Shown piece after piece: positions 23,701 through 33,585 of a DNA stretch of 64,000 nt. Positions within the stretch are counted from its first letter, which is position 1. Each line of letters opens with the position of its first letter. The notes under the pieces were generated by a model that ran no database searches, was not told where the DNA came from, and was given only the letters and a program-made list of their open reading frames with translations. The stretch spans positions 92,455,829 through 92,519,828 of the forward strand of contig CM055897.1 of NCBI GenBank assembly GCA_029582155.1, read 5' to 3'. The position numbers were made by a program, and so were the translations under genes. Origin of the DNA: Panopea generosa. Taxonomy: Eukaryota > Mollusca > Bivalvia > Adapedonta > Hiatellidae.

Positions 23701-24576
23701 GACGGAAACGAAAAGCAGTTATCATTTATCCTGTGGAACGTTCAGGGACTTGTAAATAAATTAGATGACAATGAACTTTTAAACTGGATTAATAATTATG
23801 ACATCGTTTTGTTAACGGAAACATGGACTTCTCAAAATTCTAATATAAACATTGATGGTTACGAGAGTTTCAGTTGCCCAAGACCGAAGTGTAATAAAAA
23901 GGCCAAACGTGATAGTGGGGGCCTTGTGGTATATTATAAACAAAACTTACAGACTCATGTGGAACATATCAAAACAAATTTAAATGGCATTATATGGTTC
24001 AAAATAGACATGAATTTCTTAGGTACTGATAATGATGTTTATTTCTGTGTTTGTTACATTCCTCCCGAAGAATCTAATGTATATAGGAATGCATGTTTAT
24101 ATGAGTATGTCTTTTTTGAACAGTTGAATGATGACATCATGCACTATAGTACTTTAGGCGAGGTTTATTGCACTGGTGATCTGAATAGTAGGGTAGGAGA
24201 GAGATTAGATTATACTGAGAACATTGACCTTGATTGATTTGTAACCATGCCTTCGGGAGATGAACCAAAATGTACAATTGTTAAAAGAAAGTCATCTGAT
24301 AAGCAAGTTAATGTGTTTGGAAATAAATTGTTGTCATTATGTAAAGAACAAAATTTGATCATTGTTAATAGGAGGCTTGAGGAAGGAAAATTTACATATC
24401 ACTGTATGAACAGAAACCGGACAGGGACGAGTGTTGTGGACTACTTGATAACTAGCTCGAATAATCTTAACAATATCTGTTATATAAATGTGTTGGATTT
24501 AATGGAGTTTTCTGACCATAGCCATATGCATTAAGTTGTCGCATGACTGGATATAATCATACAGATAACGTATATA
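23701..24576 (+). pseudogene. LINE ORF2, apurinic-type endonuclease domain (5' half)
   Basis: From 23701 the frame reads QLSFILWNVQGLVNKLDD and then DIVLLTETWTSQ, with the conserved Glu at 23818-23820. It continues to YCTGDLNSR (24169-24192) and, after a nonsense TGA at 24235-24237, to TSVVDYLIT (about 24430-24456) and FSDH (24508-24519). E, D-x-N, D and SDH are the catalytic set of APE-type LINE endonucleases, which nick the target DNA to start target-primed reverse transcription. The TGA replaces a likely CGA codon, as CpG decay would produce. A further frameshift follows the SDH box near 24530. The reading frame is then cut at 24576 by the Ginger-like transposon and resumes at 27085. Confidence 0.78.
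24573..24576. repeat. Left target-site duplication TATA
   Basis: TATA precedes the left inverted-repeat tip TGTTACAGGG and recurs at 27081-27084 after the right tip. Keeping one TATA makes the LINE frame read NHTDNVYIDKIVWD without a break, which fixes the duplication as 4 bp. Confidence 0.85.
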
Positions 24577-24838
24577 TGTTACAGGGAATATGTATAATCA
24601 GGGAATATGTATAATCCCTGAAAATTTCAGGGATTATGTATAATCCCTGATTCACTCAGGGAATATACATAATCCCTGAAAAAAGCAGGGATTATACATA
24701 TTCCCTGATTTGATGTCCAGATTTTTAGACATATTCCCTGAAATTGATTCTGTCTTTATTTTCTGGATTTACAAATCATTTTAAAGTAATTTCTGCAGTA
24801 AAAAGATTTTATTTCTGAAAGGACATCACATTTACATG
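24577..24838. repeat. Left terminal inverted repeat of the Ginger-like element
   Basis: The outer 210 bp (to 24786) pair with 27080-26871 with a single difference. After that, TAATTTCTGCAGTAAA and TTTATTTCTGAAAGGACATC still pair with the right end once a 35-bp extra piece and further small gaps there are allowed for. The repeat ends near ACATTTACAT at about 24838. Confidence 0.9.
24599..24707. repeat. Four 22-bp palindromes at exact 29-bp pitch in the left TIR
   Basis: Imperfect palindromes with arms CAGGGA..T and A..TCCCTG occupy 24599-24620, 24628-24649, 24657-24678 and 24686-24707. Each is followed by a 7-bp spacer (AAAATTT, ATTCACT, AAAAAAG). A half-site precedes them (24582-24598) and another follows (CATATTCCCTG at 24730-24740). 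The regular pitch suggests repeated binding sites for the transposase zinc-finger or Cys-rich region, or cruciform-forming DNA. The function is inferred only. Confidence 0.9.
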
Positions 24839-25061
24839 TAACATATTAGATAGCTTCAGATTAAAACAAAGTTAACTTATTTCACACATGCATTTCAGAT
24901 AATTGTAGTTAATCCTTTAACCCTTTCCTCAACAGGCTTAAGGGTTAATCAATATGTTCACATATCACCTGATCATTTAAAGTCAGTTTAGTGCCCTTTT
25001 GGAAAATGGAGTATTTGCTCATTATCATCTCCGACAATGTTTTCACAGGTCATCTGTCAGT
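24839..25061. other. Left internal spacer of the Ginger-like element
   Basis: This stretch lies downstream of the transposase stop and should hold the transposase 3' end. No clear polyadenylation signal was identified. Confidence 0.4.
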
Positions 25062-26243
25062 TCATTTGTTTTTACAGGGCAGGCCAGAGTGACACCTCGA
25101 GTTACACTGTAATTTAGCTTTGAAACATCTGCACCGATTTGTCTGACATTTCTTTGTACCTAAACAGTTACATCGAGTAAAACCTTGTCCTCCACATTTT
25201 GATTCAATTTGTACAGCCGAACGGAGTGGAATGTGTTTGTCAGTAGCGACATCCTGAGCTGAATAGAGTGCAGTAGCACACACATCGAACTGGTTTCGAG
25301 AATACTTTCCATTTAATACACCACCTTTCACAGCAATAGTATACAACTCATTGTCACTACATTCAATCACAACACCAATGAGATTCCTTGGATCAGCACG
25401 ACCAACAGTCCAATCAGTTGTGTTGTTATCCCCTAACCATGCCACTAACATGTCTTTTATGTCACAGTTGGCTCGTTCTACAGAACCCTGACTTTGGGGA
25501 TGTCTAGGCTTTCCGTGGACCATCACAAGGTCAGGCCATAGTTCCTTCAATTCTACAATGATCTTGGCAGTAAACTCAGATCCATTGTCGCTCTGCAATA
25601 CACAGGGGGCACCAAGCAACAGGAAAATATCAAGTAACTGGTAGGCTACCTCAGAAGCACGTTTTGATGTAAGAGCACGGAGTACACAGAACTTGGTTAG
25701 ATGATCTTGGTACACCATAATCCATTTGAAATGTCCCTGGTTCATTGCCTGCATGTCTATCAGATCAACCTGCGCTCTGGAATTAAAGTCCTTGTTAATT
25801 AGTGGTCTAACAACAACTCCTTTAGTAGTTGGTCTCTTGCGTTTTCGATGGCACTCAACACACATGGATTTGTACAATGACAGGACGTCTTGTGTGATAT
25901 TGGCATACTTCCTATTTGCTTCTTTCACCATTTTGTCTCTCCCACCATGGCCAGTTGCTAGATGTACTCTCTTTACTATGTCAAATGTTTCTTCAATAGT
26001 CACAAAGTAAGTTGGATGTTTATCTGGATGCTGACGTTTTCTGATAAGCTTCTCTACATCTCCACACTTTAGTATTTCATACTTCTTCAGCAAGTAATAT
26101 TGATGTGGAGACTTCTTGGAGCATGCAGAACCTTCAATTATCTCATTGATAATTTTGTTGTATTCATCCTTTGGTATCAACACTCTCTTGTTTTCTTCAT
26201 ACAGTTTGTATAGTTTCTGCCTAAATTCAATTTCAAGTTCCAT
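25062..26243 (-). CDS. Ginger-type transposase with integrase core and Cys-rich tail
   Basis: A 393-residue uninterrupted frame for the enzyme expected to cut and rejoin the element ends. Residues 94-131 form an integrase zinc finger: H94-x4-H99-x28-C128-x2-C131. The catalytic core follows with D160 (AQVDLIDM), D219 (LQSDNGSEF) and E256 (QGSVERAN), a DDE triad with 36 residues between D219 and E256. PRHPQSQGSVERAN is the signature of the KRBA2/SCAND3-like integrase family domesticated in mammals. The C-terminal 44 residues hold nine Cys (350, 358, 360, 366, 371, 373, 380, 384, 390) in a CXC-like pattern. After DNNTTDWTVG (residues 272-281) the sequence jumps to RADPRNLIGV. Family members usually have a long helical stretch with a W..GL..VQ..KN..H motif here, so an in-frame internal deletion is likely. 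The first Met at 26243 opens a plausible N-terminal helix. Confidence 0.88.
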   Translation of the reverse strand: MELEIEFRQKLYKLYEENKRVLIPKDEYNKIINEIIEGSACSKKSPHQYYLLKKYEILKCGDVEKLIRKRQHPDKHPTYFVTIEETFDIVKRVHLATGHGGRDKMVKEANRKYANITQDVLSLYKSMCVECHRKRKRPTTKGVVVRPLINKDFNSRAQVDLIDMQAMNQGHFKWIMVYQDHLTKFCVLRALTSKRASEVAYQLLDIFLLLGAPCVLQSDNGSEFTAKIIVELKELWPDLVMVHGKPRHPQSQGSVERANCDIKDMLVAWLGDNNTTDWTVGRADPRNLIGVVIECSDNELYTIAVKGGVLNGKYSRNQFDVCATALYSAQDVATDKHIPLRSAVQIESKCGGQGFTRCNCLGTKKCQTNRCRCFKAKLQCNSRCHSGLPCKNK

Positions 26244-26762
26244 CTTGTGTCTGTTGTTATAGAATGTGGTCTAGATCACCTTAGCCTTATCATTTATTAG
26301 TTACCATTGTGTTGCATTATACTGCAAGCAGGTCATTGGTCAGTTTCAGCTGAAGCAATTTTTAACCAAATGACTGTTTGCTTTACAGTTGATGAAAACA
26401 AGTTCAAACAAATAAGAATAATGTAGGCACTTAAGTTCTGTTCTTTACAAGATTAAAAGAAAATGATTACTTAATTATACATAATTGACAACATAATCTG
26501 TTCACCTTGCACGGGGTGTTAAAAACTTGAAACGCTTATTTGAAAATGATTACTTAATTATACATAATTGACAACATAATCTGTTCACCTTGCACGGGGT
26601 GTTAAAAACTTGAAACGCTTATTTCTAGATTAAGAACATCAAACATAAAACCCGTGCAAACAACTATGAGCTAAAGACTTAATTACGTTTAATCAATTGG
26701 ATAGATTAGTATGATTGCCGGTGCATGTTGCTAATTTATCAGCCAGAAAACAAAGACAGAAT
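26244..26762. other. Transposase upstream region with an 83-bp exact duplication
   Basis: The sequence from 26459 to 26541 is repeated without change at 26542-26624 (core CACCTTGCACGGGGTGTTAA, itself containing a CACC..GGGGTG-like inverted pattern). As it lies 5' of the transposase start on the minus strand, it could hold the promoter, but no TATA box is clear. Confidence 0.7.
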
Positions 26763-27080
26763 ATGTAAATGTGATGTCCTTTCAGAAATAAACTGTTTTA
26801 TATGAGAAATTGTGTTTGGTTTACTGCAGAAATTACTCTATGCACTCTCTTTAATTAACTGCAGATATTTCTTTAAAATGATTTGTAAATCCAGAAAATA
26901 AAGACAGAATTAATTTCAGGGAATATGTCTAAAAATCTGGACATCAAATCAGGGAATATGTATAATCCCTGCTTTTTTCAGGGATTATGTATATTCCCTG
27001 AGTGAATCAGGGATTATACATAATCCCTGAAATTTTCAGGGATTATACATATTCCCTGATTATACATATTCCCTGTAACA
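26763..27080. repeat. Right terminal inverted repeat of the Ginger-like element
   Basis: Inverse of the left end. It carries the same palindromes at mirrored positions (about 26950-27058). It is longer than the left repeat, mainly because of a 35-bp extra piece at about 26836-26870 that looks like a local duplication of the CTGCAGTTAA / CTGCAGTAAA segment. Confidence 0.9.
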
Positions 27081-27084
27081 TATA
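27081..27084. repeat. Right target-site duplication TATA
   Basis: Partner of 24573-24576. The LINE sequence TTGACAAAATAG resumes directly after it. Confidence 0.85.
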
Positions 27085-29666
27085 TTGACAAAATAGTTTG
27101 GGATGCATCTAGGGCCGAGGAATTGAATACTTTACTTCAATCTAAAGTTTAATGTTTTAAAGATGTTACTGACAACATGACTGATAATAAAGATTCAATA
27201 AATGACAGTATAATAAATTTTACAAATATAATATACGATACATCTTTCCAATTATTTGGAAAATCCTTCAAAAAGGGTAATGTTAAATGTAAGAAAAAGA
27301 AGGCCGAATTGTTTAACAATAATTGTAGAAAAGCTAAAACGGCATTTCTTAACTCCAAAAGAATTTTTCAAAGAAATCAAACTGAAGAGAACAAGAAGCA
27401 TTTTCTTGAAAGTAAATCTGCTTTTGCTAAAACTAAAAGAAAGGCTAAATATGCGTTTTATTCGAGAGAAAAAATGAACCTTGCTAAACTTAGTAAAATA
27501 TATCCAAGAAAATTCTGGAAAAAAATTAACAATTTTAATAAACGTTATAAACAGGGGTTATCAAATAGCCCAAATATGGAGGAAATTGTACAGCACTTTA
27601 CAGATATCTCGAATACACCTCATGTTAACCTAAACTTTGATGATATGAACGATCATAACAATATTGATAATAACAATCATGGCATAAATATAAATGATGA
27701 ACATGTAAATAGACAACAGGTCAATGTAGAATTTTTAGATAAAAACTTTGAGGAGTCAGAAATAAGTCAGGTGATATCATCATTATCTCGAAATAAATCA
27801 CCCGGATGTGACAAAGTTTTAGCAGATTTTTTCATAGACGCGAAAACTTTTATAACACCTTATATTGTTAAAATATTTAATAAAATCTATAATGACGGTG
27901 TTTATCCAGAAGCGTGGCCGAAAGGCATTATAGTCCCTGTACATAAAAAAGGTGACAAATTAAATACCGCGTATTAACGAGGGATTACAATAATAAATTC
28001 CCTTGCTAATTTTGTTTCACTTTGTATTAGAAATAGACTTAATACTTGGTGTGAAACAGAACATATACTTAATGATTCACAGTTTGGTTTTAGAGATAAA
28101 AAAGTACAACTGATGGCATTTTCATATTACATTGTATCATACAAAATATATTGTCAAAAAAATCTAAACTTTATTGTGCTTTTATTGACTACGAAAAGGC
28201 ATTTGATACGGTTATAAGAGAGGTGCTATGGATTTAATTGGTTGAAAACGGTGTAAGTTGTAAAATGATTACAATTATCAAATAACTTTACTCGCGAGTA
28301 ACGGCTTGCATAAAATTATCTTCTAATTTATCTGATGTTTTCGACATCACGCTTGGATTGAAGCAGGAGGAGCCACTCTCTCCTCTTCTGTTCATTCTGT
28401 TTGTTTATGATGTGAACAATTCTTTTAATATAGATAATCTGACTAAATAGGATATTAATCACTTATGTATATACTTATTATTATTTGCAGATGATATTGT
28501 TTTGTTTAATACTGATCCCAAGAGTCTACAATTGCAACTAAATAATCTCTATGAATACTCATTAAAATGGGGATTAAAAATTAATATCAATACAACTAAA
28601 GTTTGCATTTTTAAAAACAGAAAACAAGTTCATAACCTAGAATGGCTCATAAATGGTGAAAAATTGGATATTGTAGACAATTTCTGCTACTTAGGAGCCA
28701 ATTTTATGTATAACGGTAATATGAAAATAATTCCAAAAACTCTTGCAGATCAAGCTCTAAGAGCTATGAATAATTTATTATCATTGTTCACAAGAATTAA
28801 ACTCGATATTAAAACAAAATTATCACTTTTTGATACAATGGTAGTACCTTTTCTCTTATACAGTGCAGAGATATGGGGAGTGTATGACTACAAAGATATC
28901 GGTTAATATACATATAAAATTCAGTAAGCGTATATTAGGAGTTAAAACCCAAACGCCTACTCTTGCTGTGCTGGGTGATCTAGGCAGATATCCGTTATCG
29001 ATTATTTGTAAAGAACGATTGATTTAATTTTGGATAGAAATCAAAAGCAATCCTGGTTCTCTTATCCATCGAGTTTTCATGGAACAATATATAAATAAGA
29101 ATAATCAACAACAAAAACAAAGCTTGGCTCAAAGAATTAAAACAATATTAGACGATTTGGGTTATAGTTATATTTGGGATAATTTTAATAGAAATGTCAA
29201 TTATTTGCCCATTATTAAACAACGACTGCGAGACCAATACATCCAATTTTTGAGAGGAAATATTCATGCAATGCCAAAACTTAATTATTACTGTAAATTT
29301 AAAACTAATATTATATATGAGGAATATTTATCTTTAATTACAGATGATACCAAACGAAAACAATTGAGTTGTTTTAGATTAAGTTCACATAATCTTGCAA
29401 TTGAATCCGGAAGATATACTGGTGTCGAAAGACAGAATAGAATTTGCCAAATGTGTATGAACAATACTATAGAGTCCGAATACCATTTTTTACTAATATG
29501 TCCAAGATACTACGATTTACGTCGTAAATATATTCCACGGAACGCATGGCCTACGTCTAATAAATTTGTATATTTATTATCCACGAAAGGACGAAAACTA
29601 CTTGTTAATATTTCTAAATTTATATATGAAGCATTTAAGGTTCGTAACCATCTGATTAATACCTAA
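27085..29666 (+). pseudogene. LINE ORF2, reverse transcriptase and C-terminal domain (3' half)
   Basis: Continuation of the ORF2 interrupted by the transposon. A stop (TAA) lies just upstream of 27177. The 266-codon frame 27177-27977 covers the linker and RT fingers (SSLSRNKSPGCDK, IIVPVHKKGDK). After that TAA and a frameshift near 28110 come motif A FIDYEKAFD (about 28180-28206), LGLKQEEPLSPLLF (about 28351-28392, normally QGDPLSP) and motif C FADD (28484-28495). Thumb and connection follow in 28502-28906 (WGLKININTTKV, LDIVDNFCYLGA). The C-terminal part in 29079-29666 has a Cys-His knuckle (CQMC, EYHFLLICP). The two catalytic Asp of FADD are intact, but at least five stops or frameshifts make the protein dead. 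Family: APE-type LINE of the jockey/CR1-like assemblage; the clade is not settled. Confidence 0.8.
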
Positions 29667-29940
29667 TTTTAATATTTCGTTGTTTTGCTTAAAAACGTAG
29701 AAAAAAGTGAATACATGCTCGCGCGGCAGTTTGCATTTTTGTGTGTTACAGTTTTTTACTGTTTCTCGTCTATGTTATTTGTGTTATATATACTATGATA
29801 CTTAAACAATTCAAAATGTATTGATTGTAATATGTTATTGTTATGTCTTTGCCATATGATTTAAAAATATTGTAAATGGCCAAACGCATATTTTTGCTGA
29901 TAGTTTGCCAATAAAATTGAATTAAATTGAATTGAATTGT
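29667..29940 (+). mobile_element. LINE 3' UTR and (TTGAA) tail
   Basis: The sequence after the ORF2 stop runs to AATAAAATTGAATTAAATTG and further TTGAA repeats at about 29909-29938. It looks like a microsatellite-type 3' tail with a built-in AATAAA. This differs from the (TTC) tail of the related relic at 19826-20660. Confidence 0.7.
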
Positions 29941-30221
29941 TAATGATAGCGCAATTGAACAGTTATATGGAATTGTAAATATACATATATAGAGATGTTT
30001 CTGATTTTGGCAATCATTGTCATGATGGAATTGCTATTAACGGGAGAATGTAAAGTTTTTGATCTACCTGGATTTCAAAATCAAAATACACCAAATGAAT
30101 GATAACTGAATACTTCTAATCATAACTCAGCTTGTATTCATTACACAAAATTGTATAATAATTAAGCGTTTATCGAAACACACATTAACATATTGTTCAA
30201 GTGAAACTGAAAAACGGTACG

Positions 30222-30398
30222 CATGCGCATAACACAAACTGAAACGGTAAAACACTGCGCATGTGCATAAGCACCCTAAACCGTTCGTTTCCAAACCAAC
30301 GAATTAACCAACGAACTAACGAATCACAAACGTAGTCGAAACGGCGTTGAAACGTAAAAACTCGGTAATAAAACGGTTTCAGTACTGTTATACGCATG
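30222..30398. mobile_element. MITE-like element with ~26-bp imperfect inverted ends
   Basis: CATGCGCATAACACAAACTG followed by AAACGGT (30222-30248) pairs, with a few mismatches and one gap, with the complement of ACGGTTTCAGTACTGTTATA and CGCATG (30373-30398). The 124-bp interior contains repeated AACGAA/AACCAACGAA words. No target duplication could be fixed by eye. Confidence 0.45.
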
Positions 30399-31959
30399 TT
30401 TTACAAATTAAACTTTCATAAATATACATTTAAAACAATACCTTATTCTCAAAATATGTATTTCTAATAATCGCCATTAGATGTAATACTACTGTAACAG
30501 TATTACCGCACCGTTTAATTTCACTTTATCAGCTGTGTTTTACTTCGTCTTGTCGATTTATTCTTTACTATTTGCTTGCTGGTCTTGCAAAGCTATCTGG
30601 AAATATTTGCGTATAACAACATTTGTTTCTTTTATATTTTTATTTGAGCACATATTGTTGTATATATGTATAAGCAAAGGGCGGGGCTGGGTTCCCGCAA
30701 ACAATGTATAAGTTTCTATATGTTCAAGAACGTAATGTCCTATTGTAGTTTGCCGATGTATTGCATGCTTCTTTCTTTACTGATACGTACACTACAAGGT
30801 TGTAAAATTTATAAATAGGTCATAGTTAAATTTTAGTTAGCCGACTTTCACAATTCAATTCGATTAATGGTCTATTACTATTTCCACACTACAATAATAA
30901 CTTTTATTTGCTATTATAAGTATTGACATGTTGTTTATCTAATATTTCTGATTTTCTGTACTACTATTTTTAAGAAAAGATATGTTACGAGGGGCATATG
31001 GTTGTTATCTACGCCAATGTTTATTTTATTACTTTTAAACATTATCATTTAAACACACACGAACGCACGCACACACACACTTATTTAAAAGCAAATATCC
31101 AACTAGTATCAAACCTAGTACACTGCGAGTCAAGACGTAAAGGATCATATCATGCATCCTAGTGAGTTTTACGGGGGATATGTTGAGTATTTACTCCTCT
31201 TATTTTTGCTTTAAAACGCTTTTATTAAGGAAACACAAACAAACACACAAGAAACTGAAGACTAAATACAAGATGTATTAAAAAGGGAATCTTAATCGAG
31301 TTTCACTCCCAGTACTACGAACCAAGACGTAGAGGAGAGTGTTCCCCACCACTCCTGCAAATTTGGATAGGTGGTGTGTGTATGCCAGTGGCGTAGCTTG
31401 GTCAAAGCAAACCGGCTGGTCTAGAAATTACAGTGCATTATCGGGGGCTTTGTGTGTATTTGTCTATGTGAAACAAATAAATTACATTTATTTTTCTTTG
31501 AAAAATGCAGGCCTTGGTGTACCATGTACAGTGTTTTATGTATATTGAAGCTACACCGTTAAGGATAAGCCCTTCGGTATAGCAGGAACAAAACTAATTG
31601 CATTTAATCAGATGGAATCTAATGTTTTCAATCTTCTCTGTGACGAGGAAGACTGGCTGTAATCCTATTTTATTAAATTACACCAAACTGTGCAGTTATT
31701 GTTTCCTTATAACCGGATTCTTTATAACATGAGTTCAACATGACGAGACGAAAAGTGACGTTCGCAAAAAAGAGAAAACTATCAATAAGTTTAAGGTCAC
31801 ATTTACAATTTGGTTGAGTGTAATAGGTTTAATGTTCTTTCAACAGTTTTCAGTTATATAATGGCGGTCAGGCATTCTAACGGTTTTCCAGGAATTCTGT
31901 ACCAGTACTAATCAATCTTTGCAAGTAATTGACAACTTTCCAACTTTAAAAAGGCGGAG
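30399..31959. other. No gene recognised
   Basis: About 1.5 kb. A short CA/CG-rich run lies at 31055-31080. Two loosely similar segments containing CAAGACGTA[A/G]AGGA occur at about 31111-31150 and 31311-31350, about 200 bp apart. A CAGTGGCGTAGCTTGG word at about 31385 is of a kind seen in dispersed repeats. No protein motif was seen. Confidence 0.4.
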
Positions 31960-32052
31960 GACATTTTGTCACAAAGAATGTGCCCGTCGGGAATCGAACC
32001 TTACACCTCTGAATTGACAAGCATGTACGGTTCCACTAAGCTAACCGGCTGT
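31960..32052 (-). mobile_element. tRNA-derived SINE head
   Basis: Minus strand 32050-31981 has GGTTAGCTTAGTGGAA (A-box region) and GGTTCGATTCCC (near-perfect B-box), spaced as in a tRNA. The body would continue below 31980 through AAAATGTCCTCCGCC. Acceptor arms do not pair, so it is a SINE or tRNA pseudogene. Confidence 0.6.
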
Positions 32053-32559
32053 ATAACTGTGGAATGGTTTGGACTTCAACAGCCAATTGTATAAACGTTG
32101 ATTTAATTTGAACTCTCGCTTATCTTTGTTTTAGTAAGTCTTAAAATAACTTATATCTAAATACCAGATATCATCTATATTAGTGTTTTTAATCATTGGT
32201 TAAAGATAACACATGCCTGACTAAAATATAATCAGCGTTTATACAAGTTTTTCTTTCATTCCTTAATGTTTGTTGAATTGTTGGTTTTAGGCCAGAAAAA
32301 AAAGTTTAAATTCTCTTCCACAATTACACCTGTCCGAAAAAGAAGTCAATGTCACCTATAATTAAAAAAATGTTTGATTATATAATGACCCATGGTTGTT
32401 ACGATCGGTCGTTATGATTACAAATGGTTGCTAAAGCAGTTAATGACAATAGCAAAACAAAAAACAATTCCTTTTCAAACTGACATTGACAAAATCCATG
32501 CGAACAATTTAATTTAATCATATAGCTTTAACTTAATTATTTTACTTTGATTGTGAAAC

Positions 32560-32735
32560 AAGCTCTTACAACTTAGGCAATTCATGTCGAAGTATTCCTG
32601 GTTAGAACCAGTACTAAGCATATGCGGATAAAGCGTCTTGCTGAAAGACATCACACATAGCCGTGGCGGAGGATCGAACTCACGACCCTCCGATCATAGG
32701 TTCGGTGCTCTACCACTGGACCACACGTTCAATAC
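32560..32735 (-). mobile_element. tRNA-derived SINE
   Basis: Minus strand 32730-32658 reads GTGTGGTCCAGTGGTAGAGC (A-box) and GAGTTCGATCCTCC (B-box). A body follows with CTTTCAGCAAGACGCTTTAT and TACTGGTTCTAACCAGGAA. The GCAAGAC..TTTATCC word resembles central domains shared by several metazoan SINE families. This is the best-preserved SINE head in the window. It lies about 600 bp from the previous one in the same orientation. Confidence 0.68.
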
Positions 32736-33204
32736 TGTTTGTTTGTGGTTAAATATATTTCATTTGTACCTGTTATATAGAAATTCAGTTGGGCCACAAG
32801 GTCTTCCAACATTAATTTCGACCCTCTCCGTGAGTAAGATGAGGGTTTAATATGAAAAATACAGAAATGCAGAAAATGGGGATAATTGTTGTCAAAATCA
32901 CCATCAGAGGTAAGGGACATAGCTTGGTGACTATGTTTGATAACACGAGGGCGTTAGTGTAGTTTAAAATCAATCGCGTATGAGGTTACTGAAATATGTC
33001 CATGATATTAAGTTGCACGGAAAATTTTATCCGGTCGAATAAAAGCCATAACTTGCATTAAATTCAACCAAGAATCAATTAACTTGGTTTATTGATAACC
33101 CTGAAGACTTGGTAAAGTTTCAAATCAATCAAATAGGTGGTTGCTGTGATAGTAAATTGCATGCAAACTTTTAATCGAAAGTAAGACGCCTATGCCCGGG
33201 TAAC
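32736..33204. other. No feature recognised
   Basis: Single-copy-looking sequence between the SINE and the GA repeat. Overlapping short frames only. Confidence 0.3.
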
Positions 33205-33206
33205 AA

Positions 33207-33275
<69 letters not shown>
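33205..33275. repeat. GA microsatellite
   Basis: (GA)n of about 70 bp with several GAAA interruptions. A polypurine tract able to form triplex DNA. Confidence 0.95.
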
Positions 33276-33276
<1 letters not shown>

Positions 33277-33585
33277 TTGATGTAGGAATGTTTCATCGTA
33301 TTCTTAACTTGTGAAACAACAACCACAGTAACGAAAGGCAGTTGGTGATCAGATTTAAACGAGGGTCAATTTTTCACATGTGGGTGGGTCATTAAATAAC
33401 GGTCGGGGTCAGTTTTCAATGTTAAAAATTGATCACCCATCCGTTGAAAAGTGACCCATGGGATTTAATGTTTCAAAATTTAATGTTTCACCGGCCTAGC
33501 CTGATTTTTACCAAGCCATTGTTTGTTATTGATGTGCCATTTATCCCCATTGAGCAAGTAAGAAAATTCGCTAGGATTACAATTG

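Larger units (their letters stand above)
24577..27080 (-). mobile_element. Ginger1/KRBA2-like DNA transposon, 2,504 bp, inserted in a LINE
   Basis: A complete element by its ends: tips TGTTACAGGG and CCCTGTAACA, a TATA duplication on both sides, long terminal inverted repeats, and a single minus-strand transposase (25062-26243). The tips start TGT and end ACA as in Ginger elements, whose transposases share ancestry with Ty3/gypsy-type integrases. The outer 210 bp of the two ends differ at one position only (near 24746), so the insertion is young relative to the decayed LINE around it. Between gene and right end lie about 500 bp with an exact 83-bp tandem duplication. The transposase may lack an internal segment, so the copy could be non-autonomous. 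Confidence 0.87.

Noticed and set aside
25726-26010. 94-codon plus-strand frame
   Set aside because: Antisense of the Ginger-like transposase.
32658-32730. Functional tRNA gene on the minus strand
   Set aside because: A- and B-boxes are good, but the acceptor arms do not pair fully and a SINE-like body follows directly; called a SINE. The same reasoning applies at 31981-32050 and 49760-49850.
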